64,000 nucleotides of DNA from CAYTZN01 sp964442495 (GTDB taxonomy: Bacteria; Pseudomonadota; Gammaproteobacteria; Legionellales; Legionellaceae), in assembly GCA_964442495.1 (NCBI GenBank), contig CAYTZN010000001.1, positions 1 through 64,000 on the forward strand. The letters are read 5' to 3'. Shown here piece after piece: positions 37,501 through 45,900 of the stretch; position 1 is the stretch's first letter; each line of letters opens with the position of its first letter. The translations under genes and the position numbers were made by a program. The notes under the pieces are model-generated. The model was not told the DNA's origin and made no database searches. It saw only the letters and a program-made list of their open reading frames with translations.

Positions 37501-40500
37501 TTATCTAGGCAAAGCCTCGATGCCACTAACAATGCATTAATTCGTGCCGAACTTTGGGCTGTATTGTTTGAAGTCATGGGGCGTACCACACGAAAATACC
37601 CACATTTAGCGCAACAATTTGCACTGATAGCCAATGATATGTGCATTGATGCCCCGTCACGGGTCTTGCGACTTGCTACGGGTGAGGGCAAAAGCCATTT
37701 TGTGGCGGTGCGTGCAGCAAGGCATGCCGGTTGTGGCAAGATTGTTGATGTTTGTACGGCGAAACGTACTTTAGCTGAGCGTGATCTCCTTGATGATTAT
37801 GAGAATTTTTATCATTATTTAGGCATAAAGACAGCCTATATCCATCCAAAGTCTTCTCATGCTGATTATATGGATAGTCAAATTCACTATTCCACCATGG
37901 GTGATCTATCGCTGTTCTTAGACGACCAAAGTTATACAGGACAACCCATTGTTATCCCACGAGACAAGCGCGTTCTTTTAATGGACGAGTTCGACTTTAT
38001 TCGGTATGAAGAAGGTCGAAAAACGGAGTATAACTATGCTCGACCGACAGGTAAAACACCTAAGCAAATGACATGGTTTTATCAATTTATTAATGCATTT
38101 TACTCACAGAACAGTGAGCGTATTATTTCAGAGGATAAAGGCAACATTACCCGGCATTTATTACACCAATTTGCAACGGCGTTGAAAAATGAGGTTTCTG
38201 ATAATGAGGAAAAAGAGGGGCTCATCAAACAAATACTTAGAGATCCTCTTCAGTTAGTGCAATGGCTGCAATCAGCTCATGAAGCACATGAACTTCAATG
38301 GGGTGTCAATTTTACGGTGCGAGAGGAAAACATTGTCGTTGGTGATGAAATTTATCCTATGCGGGAAATTATTCCTTTATCGACAGACAATCAACCCATG
38401 GCTGGCTCCTCATTTAGCCAAGGGGTTCATCAATTAACGGCTGTGAGGTTAAACACACAAGCGAACCAGAAGCATCAGGCTCAAAATTTTCATATTCATC
38501 CTGAAAGCATCATTATCAGCTCACAAGTTGCCGCTCAGCGGATGCAAGAGTTGTGGGGTGAATGGGAAGGTTTTTCAGGCACTATTTCACCGGCACAAGC
38601 AACTGCTTTATACAATGAGCAGCGGACTCAAGTGTTGCATGTTCCAACCAATCAACGGGATTTACGCGATTGGCATAAGGCCGTCTTTTATAGAAACGAA
38701 CATGACCGGCTTAATGCATTGGTGGTTCAAATTCGTCAATGCATGTCTCAAAACCAATCCATTCTTTTTTCTTGTAAAAATGATCAGCAAGTTACTCAGT
38801 TGAAGGAACATTTAACGAAGGCGTTGACCAAGGATGAGCTGAAAAACTTTATTTTCTTTACCAATGAAGAACATCGGGCAGCTAGCGATGTGTTGGAAGA
38901 AAAGCGTGAAAAAGAAAATCGCCACGGTGGAAAAAAACAAAATGGTATTTGTTTAGTGGCCTCGGGTTTTGGCCGTGGAGACAATGTGGATGTTGAAGCT
39001 GTGTTCTTGTTTAATGTCAATGATATCAATGACTTGTTACAGAAAGGCGGACGTACGGCACGTAATGGTGCGGCGGGTGAGGTGTTTCAATTTTATCTTG
39101 GCGCTGAACTTAAACTTGAGGAAAAAGCGCTTCAGGCGACGCTTAAAGACATGTCTATTGCAGTACCTAAGGCCCTTGAGGCAGTACCCGGAGAGAGTGA
39201 ACAAGAAAAGACGTTTGAACGGGTGATGTTGTTACGTGAGTATGTGTTTAGTTTACAAAATGAAGCGCATCAAGGGTATCATCAAGCTATTGCTGAATAT
39301 TCGGCCTGGGGCATGCATTGCTTGGGACAACTGGATGACCTGGAGCAGCGTTCTTCTTTAATGACGCTCTTTAGTCATCAATTAAAACACTTGGAAAAAC
39401 GCTGGATTGATATTTCAAGTGAGCAGGGTTCCAATAATCAGGAAAAAATAGAAAAAATTAGACAAGTGCTAGTATCAAAAACTCAGGATTTTTCACGTGG
39501 CTACACAGAAATAATTGGACATGATGTCACCCCTGCATTCCAATTATCTTGTGCTCAAAAAGTTTCTATTGAATTGGTTGTGGTGACACCACCGAATCCA
39601 AGTGAAGTCGATGTAGCTGTTGCCTCAATTTGCAGTGCATTAGCCCGTTTTCATGATTTAAAGTTAAGCAATGCAAATGTGAACGCTATGCCGAAGTGGT
39701 TAGATGTGTTGGCGACAAATAAAGAGAGGTTACAACAATTTGCGAATGGAATAAGCAAGTACGATTCAGCACATAAAGTTGCAGGTGCGTTATATATTGC
39801 TTCAGAGCAAGTGCGTGCACCTTCTGAACTGTGGCAGAACCTTCGCATTAATGGCATGCATAAAGATGGTGCGCAGGGAATTTTGACAGGGGTCTCCGAT
39901 GCGGTGCGAATATCGTTTGATGATGCAATGAATGGGTTGCTGCCCTCACTTCAAACTCAAACCATAACCTATTTACAGAGGCCTAGGTTAATATCCTATG
40001 AACAGTCTATCTCTTCTATATGGCCGGTTTTGAACTACTTAGCAACGTTTGATCCCCATGCTCAACATCATTTTGGGTATGATTACCTTGCAAGTCTTGA
40101 TAGGCTCATAAACGAGACATTTCCTAAGATGACGCGCTCAGACGTATTGTCTCTGAGATTAACCAACATGCCAGTAATGAGTTTGTCCTACTTGGATGGT
40201 TTATGGGGAATTGCTATGCGCTACACCTCAAATGCCGAGGACTTAAACAGCGTGTTGCAAATGCTTGCGCGTGCAGTAGCGGTGGAGCCTGAAAGCCGTT
40301 TTCGAATGCTGACAAAATGGGAGCCTTTAGTAAAAGATTTACCAAAAGCGCGCGCTTTGTCATTTTTGAAACATTTTTGTAATCTGATGACGCAATTTGT
40401 GGAGGGAATGGATTGGGATGTTTTTGAGGCTTTACTGAGTCAAACGCATGAGTGGTGGAACAAAGGTGGTGAGCATGATTATCAGGATGACATGCTTAAA

Positions 40501-42567
40501 CTCTGGGAAAATCTTGATGGTTCTAATGAAAACATACATGCTTTGAGTAATTTTATTAAATGGGCCATGTCACAGGGTGGTAAATCATGGTTCCAATTGG
40601 TGACGATTAGTCTCTCTATAGCGCCTAAGGTATTATCAGCCCATACAGAACAGCTTAAAATACTCTGGACAGAAGTGCTTAATATAGAGCCGATTAAGAA
40701 ACATCAAAAAATAGTTCAATTTAAGCTGTGCAGTGATGCATTGATGGCTTTTTATAACATCACGGCAACCCTTGAGAAGAACACCCAACTAAAACTGTTG
40801 ACTCAAATATTGGCACTTGAAGCGCCACAATTTAAGTGCATGCTGATGTTTGTACATCATAATAGAGAGGCTTTTGCTGAAAACACGAACGTGTTAGCCG
40901 CTATTTTGGATTACATGTGTATTCCTCGCAACCATTTGCCGAGGATGGAGCAATTAAGTCAGTTATTACTGCGGTCTATTGAATATAAAAATGACTATCC
41001 AGATGGTAGTGACTACTTGATACACATTCTAGGTGGAGTGCGTTTGCGCTTAGTGAACATCACGGATGAAAAATTCGAAATGTTGATGGCAGTTATGCAC
41101 GACAACCTGGAGACCATCCTTAAGCACCGTGAGCTATTGCCTGTGATATTGTCTTATGTATGTGATGACAGAATACCCTTGAAACGTGCTCAATTATTAA
41201 ACATTATTTTGCTTCACTGCATAAAATATACAGAGTCTCATCCTAGTCTTACCTTTGAAGATTTATTGGTGGGTATTTCGCGTTTTAAATATAAAAGTGA
41301 AGCTGAGTTAACGATATTAATAGCCATGTTGACGGAGTGCCCAGAGCAGACGGTTGAGCCTTTGTTTGACGGTGCAGTGTCTCACCTTGCAACACTATCG
41401 GAGCCGGTTCGCGAGCTGAGGAAAAAAATTATTCGGCATTTTTATAGCGTTGCTAAAGCCCAAAAAGGTGTACCGGCTGATATGTTCAGGATCGAGGCGA
41501 TTCAATCTTGGTTTGCAGATACCCTCCCCGAGGGACGGCAACAGCGTACTACTTTAATGTATTTGTTGCATCATGATGTGATGACAACAGGCAATGCTAA
41601 TAATTCTGCCTATGCACATCATGATTATCAATGGAGTGACGCTACAAATCAGGCGTTCTTAACACTTGGATTTGAATGTTACGTTCAGCATACAAAGTCT
41701 ATTTTAGAAACGAAAGTGCCTAAGACGGGGTTTGAGAAAGTCCGTGATTTAACTGTTGTTCAGCAAACGTCATTATTGCAACTTGCTGATGAAATGGCTT
41801 GTATTGGTAAACCCCGACCGGGTTTTTTGGGGTCTGCATCATCGCTTGGTCACCTTGAAGTTGAAATGCGTTCACTGATTAAAAAATACGATGCAAGTTG
41901 GTTTAAATCGCGGGACCGTCAAGTGCAATGGGCGGCGTTTAAGTCCAATATCCAACAGGTTGCATCAACTTGCCCTGCGGGTAAAACCGCCTATGAGGCG
42001 GTATTCGAAGCACTCAGTCAGGCAAAAACTGAGGCCATTAAAAGCGATTGGCTTTATGACAATAAGCACTCGGCCAAAATGAATCGTGGTGGAAGCAGTC
42101 GTTACTATACAACCTTGAATAAAATGCAAGACATGGTGCTGCGCCATTGGGCTACCGATACGCCTGCTTTACAGAGTTTGCAGGTATATCAGCAAGTTAG
42201 CAAAAATGAGCTAATGACACTTATCCCGTTTTTTGATAATAGGCTTTGTGAATATAATACTACCAAATATTTAAAGGCCACACCGTATGGATGGCAAGAA
42301 AAGAGTCCGTTTGGTTCTCATAAAGACAGGGATGCTATCCGACAATTAATGGGTGTATTGCATGCTTTTAAAGCGAGTGAAAAAAATGCAACTCATCTTG
42401 ACGGTTTAATCGTCGAGATGAAGGCTACATTCAAAGCACTTCCCGGTCATTTAAAAACATTGGCGAAAGAAGTGTTATCAAGAGGTGAGGCTTGGAAAGA
42501 GCATTTGTCTCGCCTTGAGGAAAGACAGCGTTTAGACTTTGATACTCTTGGTATGGGGTCTCGTTAG
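31549..42567 (+). CDS. Giant 3672-residue protein with a SecA-like DEAD ATPase motor
   Basis: One uninterrupted frame of 11 kb. Residues ~2030-2530 carry both lobes of a SecA-type motor: Walker A ATGEGKS (Lys2048), DVCTAKRTLAERD, the DEAD-equivalent MDEFD (2146-2149), a GFSGT motif and the arginine finger GGRTARNG (2500-2507). In SecA these read TGEGKT, DYLAQRD, DEVD, GMTGT and GRSGRQG. No zinc tail or preprotein-binding domain was recognised. The ~2000 residues before it are mainly helical, with an LRR-like patch (IRSISDILKENAYITEFKIND) near 490 and a Gln/Glu-rich linker at 793-823. About 1100 residues follow. There is no signal peptide. The C-terminus (RLEERQRLDFDTLGMGSR) has a Glu-rich patch of the sort seen in Dot/Icm substrates. 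Function unknown: translocated effector, toxin or nucleic-acid/protein translocase. Confidence 0.85.
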   Translation: MYAKIYPNLFSLYQQFDNFEVIVKSIEQHFGHLFQLDVLDSESKKGSQGSYAVLFKRCIDKLEGLYTVGEVVERLCEVLQENKEIKASLLKEFIFVPSVGQRESNQLGFLEKLATETLNMAEPVTFVDMLRVLNGLTNLTDKKAIPSVYVVDLSHAAYLPMDKIKKSHQALLINFNRDVKEVAKWGVVDLRAQPNLRLFCETPLTEPEKKRLEECLQITVPIEYLGAEANHLPSTGYTAISWLDNNITKAWTFDLAGDFAALMKAYAFVQLGGDVHSLIYTLKHDEVNIFCKPSFYHIASSRFTDFNNVRGIATNEFEGGRALTLIAAAAMLGQIREDHFRPGDVSAVVKIYHRYGLSNQSIKKYFCEAFKTLPPAFSATMSRHDSPKLLTESDKEIFLNVPSEIDVRALNHTHITVCRERGTYDKWLMDLPTLVPRSKNNSQEYVAVLLVYTLLRAKAKKRVIGIHLPSHFQINEEEIRSISDILKENAYITEFKINDNASLKTIYSQLVPTFARNRWLMEKGYRPPMIDNYWKQAARFWMLHLKEHPQVLEPLDDHAFFKRCVLEMGIQGLNAVLAYLRDDGVREQLEVIYGNQNPSFYAACMPKDIKDYLSTLIAYLRQPESYFPFNEFGISYQPGNDGLFIELLGQINQLQRFEKITLTDFLQSSVDNCQLFLKALIQHADEKNWVGLVIIPELEDKTNTTKALVVLREMYGFLNDVMLRNRHELSNHNLLTRIEDISNFEADLSVVDALKPSPKSVLVSDSDDNVTLDAALANIGRESWPLRKGNFGQMQIQQQEQIEQMRQIQQEQQQVTLNNHEEAVAEELVDYKNIDRLLGKFYQKFGRENKVWRQSASLKSSEESDLQGFFHTWISANPLIGAPQVIRKMTQDAAKMLVRKHRLLASGLAIEHLPKGFYTQRSKDGDMILCYSADQGYVSAPTALTLSLDVQIPEAHAWSGDFRQLDLPRYKTRTAALDSIDWHYIILFSQLQPVRDYTEDFKEFCRVNRLDERTLPYKDKCIRFWPIFLQVWQYKGMDGLTPFFEKKEIELRLNIKDASKLLLKNQSAELSAWYLEQSITEASFSALGQVFHWFGDKGLQLFLAKLRQIQMALGEEFFNHFNTCILQRTANFNCFITEKFFSTMDEMIRTLRPRDSEHKRQLWSALLSKHMDAVGWDNIDTLWHGFALFLQDIDQLGLELFGHEFDEIPPENMLVCMDRILASLKSIPDESLQQRFLNQLPRIDRTHGGVHYALQYEGFKFFESELELTGFNHGSPTYAPDLKFLYQWNAPDVALKMKRSIACQRQFTHENYPILIQQLGNCELASKHALMWLLHTEHHDLSIQESIQALRALPPRFQGMVAEHLHNAVECLDNRQIKVSFVAMQAFATYLTENSGSTVQDLFENYQQGTVLEVISLLHGAKRWSNNSIAQLLKLLRDGTKSPNYWRCEGYKLATLFGVDTSDGLKMFFKATEGLLEVVKAELRLLITQLLSIDFAASDLQALTSPSNWKDLLVAIAEMKQHPANTGIYRVQLMEKLIARNLSFKYSKTGAFRALTTKAADAPAGLGFFVDHEERLWNFMKAHLAIPSTAPAQDALQPIVRFLKRLQLNRTYLNEIEPLLASLEKTPNSHYWSAHYFYQLLQALQPKNEQTSFPISLLKVILQEEMISAKPLDNVTEAFPAGLVGPLQVILQNTVFDRPQQALLCQIALREFNWMGSVALMQQIIATLSLSEHAMSRDYALNILTRSKSHDDLAKCFEDCQWLLKRSSSHEVINSVWTKSAALWLKAISVSPREKDLFLNIKSQFRDALERQSLILHIMAWSTLSTGLKSSQVQKHELSTKAIKLAQRLGEMPIDELVALAHCYPKQPSPGADDILRMLKAHHDDKQTSWSTKLNTFLQRPYPEARADYAVVAATREADLRRLITATQVSNGNHREGISTKNTAELTLVFVHLKQLECGQETIRGLDKPIVEMSQAELSDAFYTLSRQSLDATNNALIRAELWAVLFEVMGRTTRKYPHLAQQFALIANDMCIDAPSRVLRLATGEGKSHFVAVRAARHAGCGKIVDVCTAKRTLAERDLLDDYENFYHYLGIKTAYIHPKSSHADYMDSQIHYSTMGDLSLFLDDQSYTGQPIVIPRDKRVLLMDEFDFIRYEEGRKTEYNYARPTGKTPKQMTWFYQFINAFYSQNSERIISEDKGNITRHLLHQFATALKNEVSDNEEKEGLIKQILRDPLQLVQWLQSAHEAHELQWGVNFTVREENIVVGDEIYPMREIIPLSTDNQPMAGSSFSQGVHQLTAVRLNTQANQKHQAQNFHIHPESIIISSQVAAQRMQELWGEWEGFSGTISPAQATALYNEQRTQVLHVPTNQRDLRDWHKAVFYRNEHDRLNALVVQIRQCMSQNQSILFSCKNDQQVTQLKEHLTKALTKDELKNFIFFTNEEHRAASDVLEEKREKENRHGGKKQNGICLVASGFGRGDNVDVEAVFLFNVNDINDLLQKGGRTARNGAAGEVFQFYLGAELKLEEKALQATLKDMSIAVPKALEAVPGESEQEKTFERVMLLREYVFSLQNEAHQGYHQAIAEYSAWGMHCLGQLDDLEQRSSLMTLFSHQLKHLEKRWIDISSEQGSNNQEKIEKIRQVLVSKTQDFSRGYTEIIGHDVTPAFQLSCAQKVSIELVVVTPPNPSEVDVAVASICSALARFHDLKLSNANVNAMPKWLDVLATNKERLQQFANGISKYDSAHKVAGALYIASEQVRAPSELWQNLRINGMHKDGAQGILTGVSDAVRISFDDAMNGLLPSLQTQTITYLQRPRLISYEQSISSIWPVLNYLATFDPHAQHHFGYDYLASLDRLINETFPKMTRSDVLSLRLTNMPVMSLSYLDGLWGIAMRYTSNAEDLNSVLQMLARAVAVEPESRFRMLTKWEPLVKDLPKARALSFLKHFCNLMTQFVEGMDWDVFEALLSQTHEWWNKGGEHDYQDDMLKLWENLDGSNENIHALSNFIKWAMSQGGKSWFQLVTISLSIAPKVLSAHTEQLKILWTEVLNIEPIKKHQKIVQFKLCSDALMAFYNITATLEKNTQLKLLTQILALEAPQFKCMLMFVHHNREAFAENTNVLAAILDYMCIPRNHLPRMEQLSQLLLRSIEYKNDYPDGSDYLIHILGGVRLRLVNITDEKFEMLMAVMHDNLETILKHRELLPVILSYVCDDRIPLKRAQLLNIILLHCIKYTESHPSLTFEDLLVGISRFKYKSEAELTILIAMLTECPEQTVEPLFDGAVSHLATLSEPVRELRKKIIRHFYSVAKAQKGVPADMFRIEAIQSWFADTLPEGRQQRTTLMYLLHHDVMTTGNANNSAYAHHDYQWSDATNQAFLTLGFECYVQHTKSILETKVPKTGFEKVRDLTVVQQTSLLQLADEMACIGKPRPGFLGSASSLGHLEVEMRSLIKKYDASWFKSRDRQVQWAAFKSNIQQVASTCPAGKTAYEAVFEALSQAKTEAIKSDWLYDNKHSAKMNRGGSSRYYTTLNKMQDMVLRHWATDTPALQSLQVYQQVSKNELMTLIPFFDNRLCEYNTTKYLKATPYGWQEKSPFGSHKDRDAIRQLMGVLHAFKASEKNATHLDGLIVEMKATFKALPGHLKTLAKEVLSRGEAWKEHLSRLEERQRLDFDTLGMGSR

Positions 42568-42598
42568 GACTGGTGAGCTTGGCTAAATTAAATTACAA

Positions 42599-42622
42599 TG
42601 GGCCCATTCCATGATGGGCTCA
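42599..42622 (+). terminator. Hairpin after the giant gene
   Basis: TGGGCCCAT and ATGGGCTCA pair over 9 bp with one G-T. The loop is six bases, and CATGCTTTATT follows. The T-run is poor, so a rho-independent role is only likely. Confidence 0.45.
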
Positions 42623-42708
42623 TCATGCTTTATTAGTTAAATCACATCCGTCTATTATCCTTATGGCTGTCCATTGTCCCGTCCTTTGCAAAGGAGATAT
42701 TTGCAATA

Positions 42709-43842
42709 ATGAGTATTGAAAAAGTTGTTATTATCATTCCTACCTATAATGAAGCATTGGTTATCGAAGAGACCTTGCGTGAGCTTTTTCGAGCAACCTT
42801 GAGTATTGAGCATTTTGAAGTGCATGTGTTGGTGTTTGATAGCGCCTCTAAAGACAATACACAGGCTGTGGTGGAACGGCTTCAAGAAACCTATAATCGT
42901 TTGCATCTTAAAACAGAGCCTACTAAAACAGGCTTAGGGGCTGCCTATTTACAAGCTATGCGTTTCGCTTTGACAGAATTATCCGCGGATATCGTGATTG
43001 AGTTTGATGCGGATTTATCGCACCAGCCTAAATACATTGCTCCCATGCTTGAAAAAATAAAGCGTCACGATGTTGTTGTTGGAAGTCGTTATGTGCCCGG
43101 TGGGTGCATTCCTAAAGAGTGGGGTGCTCATCGTAAGTTATTGTCCGTTTGTGGTAATTACATTGCCCGTTTTCTTTTAACGTCTAAATATAAAGATTTT
43201 ACCAGTGGTTTTAGGGCAACTCGTCGAGCTCTGCTGGAACGGGCTCTCCCTAAACAGTTTTTATCCAATCAATACGCTTATAAACTTGAGCTTTTATGGT
43301 TGCTTCATAAAAATAAGGCTAACATTTGTGAGTTACCCATTGAATTTATTGATAGGCAAAAAGGTGTCAGTAAATTACCTGCTAATAGTATTATAGATTC
43401 GTTGCGGGTTCTTTTTACATTGCGTTTTCACGAATTAAAAGCGTACTTTAAAGTGTGTTTGGTGGGCCTATCAGGTGTCGCTATTCAGGGCTTGGTTTAT
43501 AATATACTTCGGCAATGCATGTCACCGCTAATGGCAGCACCTTTTGCTGTGGTTGCGGCAATTATTAATAATTTTATATTAAACAACCGTTTCACGTTCA
43601 AGCAGATTCCTAAATTTCATCGGTATGAGAAGATAAAATCTTTTGGTTTATTTATAGGGTATTCTGCATTAATGGTGCTTTTTCAAAGTTATTGGCTGCA
43701 TTTAGGTATTAAATATCTGGGCGAAGGGTATTTAAAAGAAAATCTGATTATTTTTATGGGGATGGTTATAGGTTCGTTTTTAAATTACATGACCTATTCG
43801 CGCCTTATCTGGCGTGAAAAAAAAGCACCTATCTCCGGTTAA
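42709..43842 (+). CDS. Polyprenyl-phosphate sugar synthase (GT2-GtrA fusion)
   Basis: Residues 1-235 are a dolichol-phosphate-mannose-synthase-like GT2 domain: VVIIIPTYNEALVIEETL, an FDADLSHQP metal site, VVGSRYVPGG and FTSGFRATRRALL. Residues ~240-370 form a GtrA domain with four helices (FKVCLVGLSGVAIQGLVYNIL...). It should transfer mannose, glucose or a similar sugar onto undecaprenyl or polyprenyl phosphate, with GtrA moving or organising the lipid. The acceptor glycosyltransferase at 44123 is a plausible partner. GGAG lies 15-20 bp upstream of the ATG. Confidence 0.87.
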   Translation: MSIEKVVIIIPTYNEALVIEETLRELFRATLSIEHFEVHVLVFDSASKDNTQAVVERLQETYNRLHLKTEPTKTGLGAAYLQAMRFALTELSADIVIEFDADLSHQPKYIAPMLEKIKRHDVVVGSRYVPGGCIPKEWGAHRKLLSVCGNYIARFLLTSKYKDFTSGFRATRRALLERALPKQFLSNQYAYKLELLWLLHKNKANICELPIEFIDRQKGVSKLPANSIIDSLRVLFTLRFHELKAYFKVCLVGLSGVAIQGLVYNILRQCMSPLMAAPFAVVAAIINNFILNNRFTFKQIPKFHRYEKIKSFGLFIGYSALMVLFQSYWLHLGIKYLGEGYLKENLIIFMGMVIGSFLNYMTYSRLIWREKKAPISG

Positions 43843-43873
43843 TTTTAGGAATTATAAAAACGTCCTAATCAAT

Positions 43874-44082
43874 ATGAAGTCAATGTACTATATTTCTATT
43901 GATCCACATTGTTTAGCATTTAAAGCTAAACGGCATATTGTTGTTGGCCATGATTATTACCGTGACCTTGGGTTAAAAAAATAGTAAGTTTATGTAAAAA
44001 AACCGCTATCGTCATTGATATACCTAATTTATTCGTAAAAGAATCTAAACAAACCAATGGGCTAATCTATTGGAATTTATGA
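43874..44082 (+). pseudogene. Remnant of a nucleotide-sugar dehydrogenase C-terminus
   Basis: From an ATG at 43874 the translation ends AKRHIVVGHDYYRDLGLKK. It hits TAG at 43982, and then in another frame continues CKKTAIVIDIPNLFVKESK...GLIYWNL to a stop at 44080. This order (HDEF-like strand, LxxLCKK, VIDxxNLF, then GLxYWxL) is that of the last ~70 residues of UDP-sugar dehydrogenases of the WbpA/TviB type. The rest of the gene is missing. It lies between two polysaccharide-type glycosyltransferase genes, suggesting a reduced sugar cluster. Confidence 0.55.
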
Positions 44083-44122
44083 TACGAGAGGCAGTGTGGC
44101 CAAAGTGCCCCATGCGTAAATG

Positions 44123-45664
44123 TCACTTAATTTTTGCTAGTTGATAATAATAAGGTATGATATTTGCGCCACGCCCCTGATTATGAGCCCAAAATTTACT
44201 GATAGGGGAGGCATCAGTTATCTTTTTTATAAGGGAGGGATTTTCAAAGTCTCTTTGTTTGTTAGAGATAAGAAGAACTGCTTTTCCAGTCAGGTTTGTG
44301 TTTTCTAGCCAATATTGGTACATCAGACTTTCGCCTCCAAAGAGGTGTTGCCCTTGGATAGCATAATGATTTTTTATAAGTCCTTGCTCAGCATCTTTTG
44401 TTTCATAAAAATTAAATTCGCTGTTGATTTCATATCTATCCAAGGGAAGTATAACGGGGGTAGTCCCGGTTTTTTCAGCTAAGGCATGAATTTGCTGGGT
44501 TAAATCATGCCATGCGATAAATTTTGTAAAGAAGGTCCGGTACATTAGATCAGGCAAGCCAAAGTTAATACTGAATAATGCACCATTGTATGAGATTAAA
44601 AGAATGACTGCAGTAAGCAACCAGCTTTGATAAAGCAAGGAATTTTTGCAATCTATGGACTCTTTCATGAGAATAGCTAGCCACGGAAGGGTTGCCAAGA
44701 GGCCTGGGCCTATCCAATTGAACTTTACGGCATGCGTTAAACTAAATAATCCAAAAAACATCAATGGTAGCAAAATAAAGATCTGAAAAAAAAGTAAAGC
44801 CTCGCTAGAGTTACTTAAAGATTTTACAGCTGATTTTTTGAATAAGAGGCTTAAGCTTAGAATGCCTGAGGGCATTAAAAAGAAGAATAATAAAGCCAAT
44901 AAGTGGTGGAGAGAAAAAATCGTGTTCGCTTCAAGTCGTCGCGTGGTTTGAAATAAAAAAGAGACCCATTCATGTTGTGCATTCCAATAAAGAACAGGTG
45001 TAAAAAAAAGAAGTGCAATCAGAGCGGCAAGGTAAGGTTCTTTTCGAAGGAGCCAAAATCGGGCGCTCGGTGTAATGCATATATACAAAAGTGTGGTGGG
45101 GCCTAAGAGAACAATGGTGTATTTTGAAAGCAAGCCGAGCCCAAGCCATACGCCTGATGTATACCAAGCATTGTTTTCCTTTAAAACAAGCGCGCGATAA
45201 AGAAAATAGAGTGCGGCAGACCAACAAACAATAAGGGGCTGGTCAGGTGTAATAACTAATGATTGTAAGAAAAAGAAAGGCAGTATAGAAAGCAGCATGA
45301 CTGCATAAAGGCCTGCACCTCGAGACACTAATTGGGTTAGTTTGAAGCTAAAAAATGCAGTTAATAGCCAGCAAAATAAAGAAGGGATACGGACCCCAAA
45401 TTCGTTATTGCCAAACATAGCGGTGGACGTTTTAATCAGCCATGCCACCATGGGGGGATGATCAAGGTAGCTGAAATCAAGGTGCTGTGCATAATTCCAA
45501 TAATAGGCTTCTTCAACCAGTAAATCATTGGCACCAATGTACAAAAACCTTACCAAAAGTGACAAAGCAATAAGAACAATGGTCGATGTCATGTATGTTC
45601 GTGTGCTGATTGCTTGCATAGAAGCAGCGCTTAATGTTGGGTTGGGATTAAGGGACAAAGGCAT
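44123..45664 (-). CDS. GT39/ArnT-like integral-membrane glycosyltransferase
   Basis: The 513 residues have about 10-12 membrane helices. The first periplasmic loop carries VEEAYYWNYAQHLDFSYLDHPPMVAWLI, the PMT_2 signature (usually DEAYYW; here the first acid is Glu). This class takes a sugar or aminosugar from a polyprenyl phosphate and transfers it to lipid A, protein or glycan on the periplasmic face. It is convergent with the synthase that could supply its donor. The acceptor is not predictable. The start at 45664 has only a weak ribosome site; a Met at 45619 is an alternative. Confidence 0.82.
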   Translation of the reverse strand: MPLSLNPNPTLSAASMQAISTRTYMTSTIVLIALSLLVRFLYIGANDLLVEEAYYWNYAQHLDFSYLDHPPMVAWLIKTSTAMFGNNEFGVRIPSLFCWLLTAFFSFKLTQLVSRGAGLYAVMLLSILPFFFLQSLVITPDQPLIVCWSAALYFLYRALVLKENNAWYTSGVWLGLGLLSKYTIVLLGPTTLLYICITPSARFWLLRKEPYLAALIALLFFTPVLYWNAQHEWVSFLFQTTRRLEANTIFSLHHLLALLFFFLMPSGILSLSLLFKKSAVKSLSNSSEALLFFQIFILLPLMFFGLFSLTHAVKFNWIGPGLLATLPWLAILMKESIDCKNSLLYQSWLLTAVILLISYNGALFSINFGLPDLMYRTFFTKFIAWHDLTQQIHALAEKTGTTPVILPLDRYEINSEFNFYETKDAEQGLIKNHYAIQGQHLFGGESLMYQYWLENTNLTGKAVLLISNKQRDFENPSLIKKITDASPISKFWAHNQGRGANIIPYYYQLAKIK

Positions 45665-45874
45665 CTTTTTGTTTTTCTCAACGTGCTGTGCATGAGGCAG
45701 AACGAAAAACGTTGGCTCACTACAAATAAAAGCAATAGTTTATCAGCATAACTGCCTTATTGCACTTGTGGTTCCAAATGAATTTAGGCAGAATGATTGG
45801 GCATTTTTGGATTGCTAAGGCTTGTCAGTAAAATCACTAAATGGCGTTTTTGTTAGGTATTTTGCTGACAAGCT

Positions 45875-45880
45875 TATAAT
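45875..45880 (+). promoter_or_regulatory. Probable mip -10 box
   Basis: TATAAT matches the consensus and lies 20 bp upstream of the mip ATG. TTGTTA at 45850-45855 could serve as -35 with a long 19-bp spacer. GGGG at 45891-45894 is the ribosome site. Confidence 0.5.
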
Positions 45881-45900
45881 AAGAAACTAAGGGGATTGTT

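Noticed and set aside
31549..42567. Calling the giant protein SecA or a secretion ATPase
   Set aside because: Only the two motor lobes match; no zinc tail or recognisable preprotein-binding domain, the length is four times that of SecA, and SecA is normally elsewhere.
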